Source of the DNA: Climacteris rufus
Taxonomy: Eukaryota > Chordata > Aves > Passeriformes > Climacteridae
Reading direction: 5' to 3'
NCBI GenBank assembly: GCA_013398175.1
Contig: VZRZ01006451.1
Coordinates: 65,302 to 129,301, forward strand
Length of the DNA stretch: 64,000 bases
This document shows, piece after piece, positions 50,401 through 62,200 of this stretch. The translations under genes were made by a program, and so were the position numbers. The number at the start of each line of letters is the position of its first letter. Position 1 is the stretch's first letter. The notes below the pieces were generated by a model. The model worked only from the letters and a program-made list of their open reading frames with translations, had not been told where the DNA came from and did no database searches.

Positions 50401-53215
50401 CTCACTTTGACTGTTCTGTTTGGTGTGATCCTTCATTTTCTATCTCTTCCCTTCATCCTATAATCTTGTCTGGTTTATTCATGATCTCTACTGTCTAAAA
50501 TACAGCAATTTAGCTGTGGTCTCCAAGTCTGGAAGAAAAAACTATTGCCTAAATACTCTGAGATTCATTGCTGATTCTCTGAACAGTTCAGAATCCATGA
50601 AGGGAAACTGGACTCACTGTGGTGGAAGCTAGTGAGCATTTTGCCATCAATTTCCCTGCACTAGCATCTGTTTCTGGATAAGGCCCAATGCTGGGTAGTG
50701 GGGGATCAAGCTGTGCCTGGCTCCTACACTGATACAACAGAGGGATGGAAAGGATGCACAGAGGATCTCATCAGCAAGTCCACTGGAGTTCTGGCTGCAT
50801 GCAGCAAGGACAAGTCTACATCATGTATATTATGCCAAGATCACCAGACCAGCACACTGAGCTCTGGGCCACTGCAGCTAAGAAATGCTGGAAGCCAGAG
50901 CCACCCAAGCCAGGCACAGTGCCATGCTGGCTGGCAGACCTGCCTGTGCCCATGCACAGCACTGCACTGAGCCCTCCAGCTGTCTCTGCCTGCTCAGAGA
51001 CACCCTGGGGACTCCTCAGGGACACATCCAGCCTGTGCTGCACTGTGTGGGAAATACCTCCTGCAGCTGGTGCTGGTGACATCAGTAACAAAAAACACTC
51101 CCATGCAAGTGGTGGTGATTTTTTGAATCTCTGTGACTAATAACTTGGAAATGTGGTTTGGGATGCTCTAAGACTTGTAGAAACTGTAAGAGAGCAGGAT
51201 GCAAAGTTTGACTTCACTTTTCTCAGTTCACCCAAGAATTAGGCTGTAATGCCTCAGCTGAACAGCAGAAAAAGAACTGCACCTGTCCTACCTACCTGAG
51301 CAAGAGCGTGAGGTTACAGATGGACTGAGATGCCAAGATCATGGCTTTCCATCAAACATCCAAATGGGAAAACAAATGGAGAAGGAGAGAGGGGTTCCAT
51401 GGTGTTCCCAGAAATCCTGTGATCATTGACCATTTGTGTAGTGTCAGACTGCAAGGGTCTCCAGTCCCCTGCTTTCACTGGTAATTTTGCCTTATCATCT
51501 CTCCCCTAAACTGATCAAACCCTACCCTAAAGTGAAATGGTGCCCTTCTCAACGGGATGAGGTCTGTGACTCCAGAGCTTGCACCATGAAGGATTACTCT
51601 CACTCTGGATAGTTTTATGTACCAATCTGAGTAAGAAAACTGCCCACTAATTCCACATCAAGCTTCTGATAACACTCTTCTGCTCCTTTCTTAGGTTCTT
51701 TATGGAAATCAATTCCTACTTACAAAGATGCGAAGTGGGTTGTTCTCTGTCGGGTGGACTAAAGCTTGGGGAGGAACCAGGTTTAGGAGGCTGATATCCC
51801 TTTCTGCTACTTCTTTGTGCAAATCTGTCTTCTGAGAGACCAGGTTAAGCTGCCCCTCAGGAGAAGGAACTACTTGAATCAATTCATCCTCGAAAAACAG
51901 ACATAAAAGGTATTCAGAGTGCAGTAGGTCTTTCAGCACAAAATGTTGAGGCAAAATTAATCAAGTAATTGTAACAATATAAGGTTGGGAGTGACCTTGC
52001 TACCTGGGCTCCCTGCCTCAGTGGTCGGGAAAGTTTTACAGGTTTGTAACTTGTAGCTGCATAGTGTGTACAGACTGGCTGATACTTCATAATGTTGCAA
52101 TGCTGAGGAACCTAAGTGCAAAGAAAAAAGATGTGCTGCAGGAAATTACAATAGTCACTTTCAAATTGCTCATAAATGGAATGGAACATTCTGACTTTAC
52201 CATGGACATATCACCTCTCTGTGGTAAAAGATGCTTGGATCTCTATCCCATAACATGGTATATAACCAAACCTTTGAGAAGCCACACTTCACCATGACTT
52301 TGATGTTTAAGATATAATAACTTCAGCTGAAGTGATTCATCTCTGTTTGGAGAGAGGGGACTATTGCTGGCTATAAGCTTGTTACTTATGGAAACAGGTG
52401 AGATTTGTTTTTAACAAAAGCAAGCTGATCATACAGCATTTTTAAGGCAACATTTTTACTGGGCTGTACAGAGGCCACTGAATCAGGCTGAAAATGTCCA
52501 ACTGGACAGGTGAGAGAAACTTGATACAGCTGAGGGAGCTGTACTGACTCACCTTCAGGTCATAGAAAGGAAGAATGTGTCCAACTTTCACATCCACAGA
52601 TTCAATAGGAACCAGGCCAAGAGCATCAGGTGCCTGAAAGAGAACAGTATTTAAAAGCCAGTAATATGGTGGTCATTTTGTTTTGTATTGGCAGCAATCC
52701 ATGAGCACAGCTAATTGAAAACATATGGAAATAATTCTGCAAATATTTATTTTATATAGTTTTATATTTCTGCTGTTCTTTCTTGGACTTTGACATTTCA
52801 GTTATTTTTTCTTTCTTTTTGTCTGAAAAATCATGGACGTTAACTAACTCTGAGCATTAATGTATTGCTCACAATTTTAGAATACAATTAAGAGAATGCA
52901 AAGGTTTTTTTTTTTACTGTTTTCAGCAGACCTCTTAGTAAATTTGAAGTCCCATATTAATATGCCAGAACCCCAGAACACCAGTCACATTGTAAGATTT
53001 TAATAAAGGGCCTACTGGCCCTGGAGCCAATGTCTTCAACAAAATTCTATCTAGAGTGATGACTAACATTTTAGTTATTATACCTACCAAATAACTGTGC
53101 AGTTCATGGGAACTGTAAGAGGGGAATTCAAAAGGCAATATACGATCTTCAGATATGCAGAAAGGAAAGCCCTTGTGTTCTTCACTCTTCTCTGGTTTGC
53201 TGAAACTCCTGCTTT
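47452..53215 (-). CDS. CFAP221: CFAP221 C-terminal exons and stop
   Basis: Exons 53088-53215 (ILPFEFPSYSSHEL), 52553-52633 (APDALGLVPIESVDVKVG), 52004-52111 (MKYQPVCTHYAATSYKPVKL), 51724-51888 (DELIQVVPSPEGQLNLVS), 50128-50286 (IEYHLCPHPKYTFTKKYPKG), 49642-49736 (EVICGVMEWRKFSPLIYSTF), 49453-49542 (YSLDMLPREVPPLLCDLPER), 49133-49252 (FNMILTPEMVRAEFPQIGQA) and 47452-47575. The last exon ends KAINKTLILG then TAA, which aligns with the KALNTYLILE end of the human protein. Exon 51724-51888 is the least conserved. Its acceptor reads ttttcgag, with an unfavourable G at position -3, but this site gives the alignment GAQ-DEL to human GAEDEV. Confidence 0.94.
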
Positions 53216-56200
53216 CTGTCGTGAATGGAAAGCAAATATTTTATAATATATCTTAATACACTGTTTCAAAAATAGAATCAAGTCACAAAATGTATTTAAC
53301 ATTTTCCTATACCAGGATGTCCAGTAATTTTAATATAAAAAGTAAGTTAATATTTCCTAAAGACTTTAAATGTCACAACTAAAATATAAGAGCACAATAC
53401 CTTGACTAGCAGACAGATCTAATTTCCCCTTTCCTAAAAGGACATTGCAGCCCACTCATTCCAGCATGGTTCTCAGCATGGCAGAGACAAGTGAGAGGCC
53501 TCTCTTACAGTAACTGTCATTACAGCTTCTGTTTGCAGCATTCCTGCAACTCCTGCATCCTGGGAATTTAATGTGCCTATTTGCAGAAGCAGGAAAAGGC
53601 CTCATATGGAAAAGTGTGTCTCAGCAGTTGTCAAACTGACTGTGTACAAGGGAGTGGGAAATAAGAGACAAAAGTTCTTCTCTGTCTCCCATATAACCAA
53701 CTGTGACTCCCATCCAAGGCCAGTTTTCTTCTGTAATGTTAAATAATAAGTCACTTTTCCAGGCCAGCACTTACATTTCAGTGTAAAGAAAAGTGAGTGA
53801 TTAAAAGCACTTATATGAGAAATAATGAGGACAAAAGTCAACCCAGACCAGGCCATGTATCTCACAGTTCCTACTGTATCATTTCACTGAGTTCAGACAT
53901 CTTGCCTTCAGACATTCAGGTGTCTTTCTTCCTTATATCCCCCCTGCAATAAGCTCCTCTTATCCTGTGTCTCTCATCTCTGGGCTCCACCTGATCTGTT
54001 CATCTCCCTGTTTCTCACAGAGTCCCTTCTGCCCTTTCATTGTCCCTCAGGCCTATACACAGAATCACAGAATGGTTTGGGTTAGAAGGGACCTCTAAAG
54101 ATCACCTAATCCAACCCACCTGCCAGGGGCAGGGACACCTACCACTAGATCAGGTTGCCCAAAGCCCCATCCAACCTGCCCTTGAACAGTTCCAGTGAGG
54201 GAGTATCCACAGCTTCTGCCCTGTTATTAAGTAGATAAGCTGCAAGGTTCCTAAGAATAGTTAATCACATTTTTAATATATGGTAAATAATGTGTGATGT
54301 ATTTTGACTACAGCCATTTCCACCTTTTAGCAGAGCCTGTTGCCATAGGACAATGGATAATGGTTTTGAACTAAAAGAAGGTAGTTTCAGGGTAGCTATA
54401 AGGAAGAAATTTTTTGCAACAAGGATGGTAAAACACTGGAACAGGTTGCCCAAAGAGGGGTGAGTGTTCCATCCCTGAAAACATTCAAGGTCAGGTTGGA
54501 CAGGGCTCTGAGCCATCTGATCTGGTTGAAGATGTCCCTGCTCATCACAGGGAGGTTGGACTGAATGGCCTTTAAAGGCCATCCAACCAAATCACTGAGA
54601 TTCTTGTCACAATTCTCTTTTTTTCTGGAAGACTCCTCTGTAAGGACTGTCTTTATGTTTATATGTAATGCACCTGACACAGTGCAGCACAACCTGATTT
54701 ATCATAGCCCATGGCCAAAAATCAATTTGTTCTAATCCTTACCAGACACAGACCCTTCCTCCGGAGCTCCATCCTCCCTCTTCAGTCCACGGAACAGAAG
54801 CAATAAACGGTTTAGACGAATCTGAACCAAAACCTGAGAGAATGATTTTAAAATTTAATATTAAGTGGAGCACTCTAATACTTACAGCCATAGAAATACT
54901 TGATGTGTTACAACTGTATTTATTCTACAGAGCTCACTCAGACATCTCTATTTAAGAATTTTTAATACAGTTTTCTGTTCACAAGGGAGACAATGGGAAG
55001 GAGAGATGTGGAATGGATCTCAACTCTACAATGACATTATACAATAAATACAGTTAAAACCTTTATTTAGTCTTACAGGTTAATCAGACCTTTTTTTTGG
55101 CTAGGTCCTAATACTTCAACTGTGTTTATTGGCATATACAGATTAAATAGAGGGTGAACAGTCACCTAGAGTCAGTCAATAGAGGGTGAATCTGAATCAT
55201 AAAACTTGGAATGGCTCTGAGAATGAGGAGAGCAAATAGCAACCTGCACTGTGTTTTAGCCCATACCCTACAGAGTAAAAATGAAGAATCCTAGGTTTTA
55301 ATACCAGATGGGGCCATTTAGTCACCTCCTTATTTGTGCAATACAGAAAAGAGCATTTAATTTCAAGGCCTCAATATTGTGAATAGATTGATGAACATCC
55401 AAACTGGACACTAGAAGAGCAGAACATTTCCATCTTGCTTGCTACACTAAGATTTACTGGGGAAAGAGCAGTGGAGATGCAAAATAATATTTATACCAAA
55501 TGAAATAAATAATTTTACTGATTAATCTTTAGCTTCCAGGTCTATACCTCCCTTATTTAAATGTATGCCCGTTGTTTCCCATGTTCCCATCAAGCACCAT
55601 TGCAAAGATCCTCCATCATCAGTAACCTCAGAGGAGCTGGAAGGTGCTGCTCTCTCCCCCTACTTTCACTCTCCAGACTATCTCCTCACAGAGTGAGTGC
55701 TCTCAGCCCTGACCATCTTGGTGGCTCTACACTGAAATCACTCCAGCTCACACAAGTCTTTCTCATACTAGGGGCCCAAAACTGGGTGCAATATTCTACA
55801 TGCATTTTGAAATCTTCTCTTTTTTGTGCAAAAGTATTTTTTACTTCTAAAAGAATGTAAATTTATCTACATTTGTTTGGTATCAATTGCAAAATGAAAG
55901 ACCAGCTGAATACAAAATTTACTCCAGATCCTTGTTTCCTGGTGAGGTCTAAACTATCAAATCCCTGGCTAGCTGTGAACACTGCTTATATGCTAGTTTG
56001 CATGTTCTTTTGTGCTATTTCCAAGGTGTCATGCCATCACACTGCATTCTCATTGTTCACTTTACCTTGTAAGCTGCTTGTTGGAATTTCCTGAACATCC
56101 TCTTTCTGCTGTCCCAAGGGTCATTATGGAGCAAGTCGAATGTGGGATGGACACTTGGATGCTGCATGGTGTATTTTTAAAAAAGGAAACAGAACAGAAA

Positions 56201-59200
56201 AAGGACAACCCTTTCTGCAACTAGATAAGGGAGAAATTTCCTCCAGCCCAAGCCATTCCTTGGCCTGAATGTTATGTTATGTTATTTCTAAATACAGAAA
56301 TTAAGTCCAGTGAAAATATTTGCAGCATTGGCATTTAACCAGAAGCCTTCACTGCAGGGCTTAATGGGAGGTAATCACCAAATATTTGCAGATGTAGTAG
56401 GGGAGTGCAAAGATAACATAGCATGGTCTGCATCTACACAAATGACCAGCACAGACTACAACTTAAGTGCACTACATGGGCAGTTGGACAGCAGAGAGAA
56501 TGGACAGGGGCTCTACCAAATACACATTGCATCTTGCACAGACATGAAGTTGGAATAGCTGTAAGCACAAACCAGGAGGTCAGCAAAATCAGTATCCTTT
56601 CTCCAATAATGGTTGATAGCACATACCTAAAGAAATGCCACTGAGAAGGGGAAAAAAATCTGAGTGCCAGAAAGGTTCCTGTCAATCTGACCTGCAGGTA
56701 AAGGTTGCAAATCTTGTGATATGCTTAACCTTACAATGAGGCATGAGAAGGCTTCTCCTGAGAGACCTTTCAGAAACAAGCAAAATAAATCTCAGGTTAG
56801 GCCTGCAGATTTCCACCTGATTCTCATATTAGATCAGAACATCAGAAGATGAGTTGTGCATGTAACATGGTGCTTGCCCTACCTAAAAGTAAAATGGGAA
56901 ATAAAGCACTGACACAGAAACAGGAATAACAGGAGGAAAAGTATTCAGTGTCAAACTTCTATGGCTGTTTGTTAGTTTGGGAGGTGATAATATAGCATAC
57001 ATATGGCTCTATGGCTATAATAACTTATGAACAAACCTGGTCAATGTGCCGGGTAACACGTCTGAAAGAAACTTCCACTTCATCCCTTCGAAACTCCTGT
57101 TCTATGACAGGATCTCCTCTTTGGATCTAGTTTGTCACCAGGAAGAACAATCACCTTAGCACAAAGCAATCAGTGAATTTTTCCTTCCATTACAATCAGT
57201 GAAACTCACATGTAACATTCTGGAAGTGTTTAACAAAACAGACTTCATTCCCTTTTAGGGAGTGATTATTGCAACCCTCGAGCAAGTGAAACAAAGTAAT
57301 AAAATGTCTTTTCAGTTCTGAATTTCAGTCAGACCTCTGTCCTAATGAAGCATGGTTTGCCTTGCATAGCCAGAATCAGCAGGTAAGGGAATAGATGCTT
57401 CTAAATAAAGTTAATATACATCTAATTCAGTGATGCATCAATCTCACAATTTAGATCCTTTTTTACCGACTTCCTCCTTTTTAGTATTAAATATAATGCT
57501 TTATATTGCCTAACTCAGTGTTCTTACCCTATCTATAAATAACTTTATTCCCACAAACGGTTCCTTGGAAGTCAGTGGGATGTCCTAAGCTCGAATATAC
57601 AGGAGGCAGGATAAGAGGTACAAGCTGCACCTGTCCCTGAGGGCTGTGCCACATGGGGAAAAATACTTCCTGCCACCAAGAGTTGCTTATTGCTGTTGTC
57701 ACCTCTGTGGAAGAGGAACTGCAGTCTGGAGAGAGAGAGGATGAAGGTGCAGAAGTACAACCTGATGAATTATCTCCCCATGGCTCTGTGTGACTGGATC
57801 TAGCTCTTTGTGAGCCATTCAGGACAGCAGCTCCTCAGAGGTACAATACAAAAAGAAGGCTGGATGCCATGCTGCTGACAGGATTTTCTTGGAATGTGGC
57901 ACTGTGATGTGGCTGGGTGGCTGGCTGCAAATCTGCTAGTCTGGGCAAATATCTAGTTACATTTCCTTTCATAGCTTACCCTTCTCTCTGTCTACCTCCA
58001 AAGTAAAACCACCCCAGAAACACTGATGCACAGGCACAATAAAGATACAACTGCTGTAACATGCACAACTGGCACAGGTTTGCATTGAAGTATGAAGAAA
58101 AACTGAACAAGTAGAGAGCTTGATACAATTCACTAGTGCACTGCATAATCTCAAAGCGTAAGTTTGACTTTAAATTTACAGAAGAAACATCAAAGACTAA
58201 CCTTATATTGCTCTTCTGCCCTTTGTCGGCTTTCAATAATCTCTTTTTTAAACTCCACTGAGACTGGATCACTTCCCTTATGAACTTGCCTGCATGTACA
58301 GTGGAGGCAAGAAAAATGCTTTACTTAATACACAGTTTGCTTTATTTAAAGGCTAACAGACTTACTCTCCTCTTTCTAAGATGCCTGGGTGTCCATGACA
58401 TTCAGTGTAAGAGCTGATCTGTGGATTTCAAATGAAGCCATGGTGTGCTTACAGACCCAACAATGTTTTGCTTTGTGCCATTTGATGTACATAGAATCAT
58501 TGAATCATAAAACTTGGAAAAGACCTCTGGGATCATTGAATTCAGCCATTAACCTAACACAGCCTAACACTCCACTAAACTATGTCCACATTTATCAGCA
58601 CTACATCTATATGTTTTTTGAACACTCCCAAATGTAATTCTGCCTCACTCTGTTACTCATTTCAGCATTGATTTATTGACAACCACGACAAAATCTTCCT
58701 CTGCCCTTAAGGGCACAAGATGAGATGCCTGAGAATGAGGTTAGTTGAACAAAGTTTGCAGCAGGTTTCTTTCTGAATGGAACCATAAAACAATCAAAGA
58801 TCTCATTGAGCACTGCTATGGATTACTACTGAGTCTGGTCTTAGCAGAAGAGAAAAAAAAAAAAAAAAAACCAATAACTTAGCTGTAAACCAAATATATC
58901 AGGATAAGAAATGGCAGCATTCTGCACTAGTGGATATTGCACACACCATTAATAGAGGCCTCAGTTAAGCAAATCCCAGTCTTGTGAACGTGGTTAATTA
59001 ACATGGTTAAGTAACACTTACCACTTTAGATGATTTGCTTCCTCTTCCTGAATATTTTGTTTGACTTTTAGTTGAAATATGGCATCCTTCATCTGTCTGG
59101 TTTTTATCCCTTCTCTGCCTTGGGAAAGGGCTGCAGGAACATCAGAAAGCCATACCTCAAACTAGACTGGATTTTTAATTGTGAAATCCATCCCTTAAGA

Positions 59201-62200
59201 TAACTGTACCCATTAATACAGAGAGCTAAGGTGAGATTTCTCATAGAAACTACAGTCACAACATCTCAGCAATTCTGCAGCCTACAGATCAGACCTACAA
59301 ATAATGCTGACCAAGTTTATGCTGCTTCATTACTTTACCTTCTTTTAAGTCCTTTATCTTCAATTTGCCTGGTTCCTGAATCAAAACAGTAGCTACAGCA
59401 TGCGGATTTGACAAGTCTGTGGGGAATCTGAGGTTCTGGTATTCAATTTCCTATGAGATATAAATTAATAGGAAGAAATAGAAATATGGAAGATTTCCAG
59501 CCCAGAAAAGTAATTATTATCTTTTCACACCTTTAGTTTTTGAATAGGCTTTGATTGTAGCTGGCTGAATCGGTCTCTTCTCCACATCATGGATTTTCCT
59601 GCAGACACAGCTTTTTTCTCTGGGTATCTTTGTTTGTCAAAATGTTCTTTTCTAGATATCAGAAGGACACATATTGCTCTCATAAGTACTCTGTAAAAGG
59701 CATTTACGTCCAGTACATGCATTTACATCCCCTTTAGGTATACAAAGATACTGGAAATTTCCCTCCCTAATAACAACTGGAACCAAAATTTTAATCTTCA
59801 GCGTTCAGAAAAATGTTAACTACAGCCCCAAAGGCCTTATTACTCAAAACCCCCTGCATCTTGCAAGACCTCAATAATAAGAATAATAAAGAGTGGGAAT
59901 AATGGAAGCAGAGGCTGCCTAACCCTTCTTTAAGGATATGTAACTTCTCATTATATTTATTTGTTTTGTTTCACTTCATATAGATTAAGGATGTTCTGAG
60001 CAAACAATGTAAAAGGGCAAGTCTGTGTATCAACAGTCAAATTACATTAGTGCATTTTAAGTCTCCAAAGATACCAACGTTTAAAATGTTTATAGCAAAA
60101 TTGTATGAGATCCTACTATATAGGTATTTTTCAGAACTGGGCAAAAATAGTCAGCCACACATACATCAGATCCAGATGTGGTATTGATGTTCCTGTGAAT
60201 ACACACACGTAGGGTTTTGAGTGAAACTCTAAAATCCGTAACTGCATTGCCATTTGTGCTGTTCCATACTCAAGTGGGGAATACTTCACAGTTACTTTGA
60301 CTTTTCCATTGCCTGGAATGATTCCTGTGGAAGATTAGAGGAGAAAAATATTGAGAGTCCATATAACATGAGCCCACTTAAGTATGCTGAAATTGATTCT
60401 GGGCTACTTTTATTTAAACAACTTAATGTTTGAGTGAATGGCAGTAGGCATGGAAAATATTTCAGGTGTCAAAGCATCTTTCAAAAACTATGTCTGTTGC
60501 CAGAAGATATTTTGCAATAGCTGAGAGATTTGACAGCAGGGCTATAGTATTTCATACTGCTGTGAAAATGACTGCCTGTTTACATGTAGAAATTCTTCAC
60601 TTACATCTGCTAGGCTTAAGTCTTTGGCACTTTCTGCTTTCATGAGCAAAGCATTATAAACATATTCCTCTGTGCTCTTCCAAGTTGGGCCACTCATCTG
60701 GATTTGATGCGTCATCTGCCTCTACTTGACCTTATTTCCTTACTACCTATTCCATTATGTTCTCAACCACTTTAACTACCATTCATATCCCTAAACATTA
60801 AGGGCCTTTTCCAACCTAAGTGATTCAATGATTCTGGGATTACTGACCTCTGAGGACAATGGCTTGGAGTGGGAGTTGAAACATTTTAGTGCTTTTCAGG
60901 TGGCCTTCAGCCACAGTTTCAGGCTACCACAATTCCTGACTTAAATTTTACTGGGCTGATGCTTTTTTCTGGGATATTCTTTTGGGAAGACAAAGGCTGC
61001 ATGTCTGGAATATCCCATATTTTGTCATAGCTGGGCATTACCCAAAGAAATCCATCAGCCAAGATGGCTATTTGCCATGAGGCTGCATATGACTGGCTGC
61101 ATTTACCTGGAAAAACTCTGAGGCAAATCTTTTCTCTGTACAGCATGGAATACCCTGTCACAAGTAACCACACTTATTAAACACAAATCTAACAGTCAGA
61201 GTTTTAAAGAAGTCAGCCTACCAAACATTGGTTGGACAGTGAAGGCTCTGTGAGGCTGAATAATATCAATGTGGAATTCAAAATCTATGGGACAACTGCA
61301 CTGCAATGGGATAACATGCTCCTTACTGAAAAGAGAGAAAGGAAAAATGAAGTTAATCAAACTACAGTTGGCCATCAATTACAAGCTGGGAAATTATATT
61401 GTACACAACATGCACTAAATTAGCTGCATTCAGAGGAGTGGGTTACTTATTAATGTGAAAATCATAATTCCTCACTGTTCCAAATTAGCAAAATATTTCA
61501 GATCTTTCATTACCTGAGGAAATGAGAGCTAAATCTTGATTTGAATGCTGGACATTACTTTCTCCTACCCAAACAGAATTTGATACAGAAAAGTTTTTAA
61601 AATCTACTCTGTGGAAGTTATTTATGTCCATCCTCAAATTCTAACAAACTGTAATATCTAGCAAGTACAAACAATGCAAACTGGAGCAAGAATGAGTACA
61701 GAACCAGGAATCAGCCTTTTCTCATGGCCCTCCTTGTGAAAGATGATAAGAAAGTACTCACACCTTCAACACATCAAGATGATTGAACTTCAACCACTGT
61801 AGAAATAATGAGGATGGGGCCTGATTTTCATAAAAGCCCTTTATGTCTCATGCAAGTTGTGTGAGGAGTATTAGCACACATCTTTTCAACCTGCCTTGCA
61901 TTTGTATGCACCTATTTTCACAGACCAAACTGAAACACAAAGGCATTGGTGTACCACCATTCATCACCCTGCAAATCAAGATCAATTTACAGGCTTATTT
62001 CTGGTTTTTATTAACTGTCTGACTGAAATCCTACCCTGCTGATTAGCAAAGAATGCATGTCACACACAGTATTCCTTTGGAAAGCACATTTTAAAGTGCC
62101 TAAAGAAATAAGCAATAATAGCAAATTTCTTTTTTCTCTGCCTTTTTCTCTTGCCTTTCTCAAAGAACATGCAATGGCAGACTGGGTAGGCAATTTGTTT

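Noticed and set aside
50698..51140. Overlapping open frames of 90 and 131 codons on the plus strand
   Set aside because: They lie in a CFAP221 intron, antisense to the gene, with no recognisable domain; the locally higher GC explains the lack of stops.
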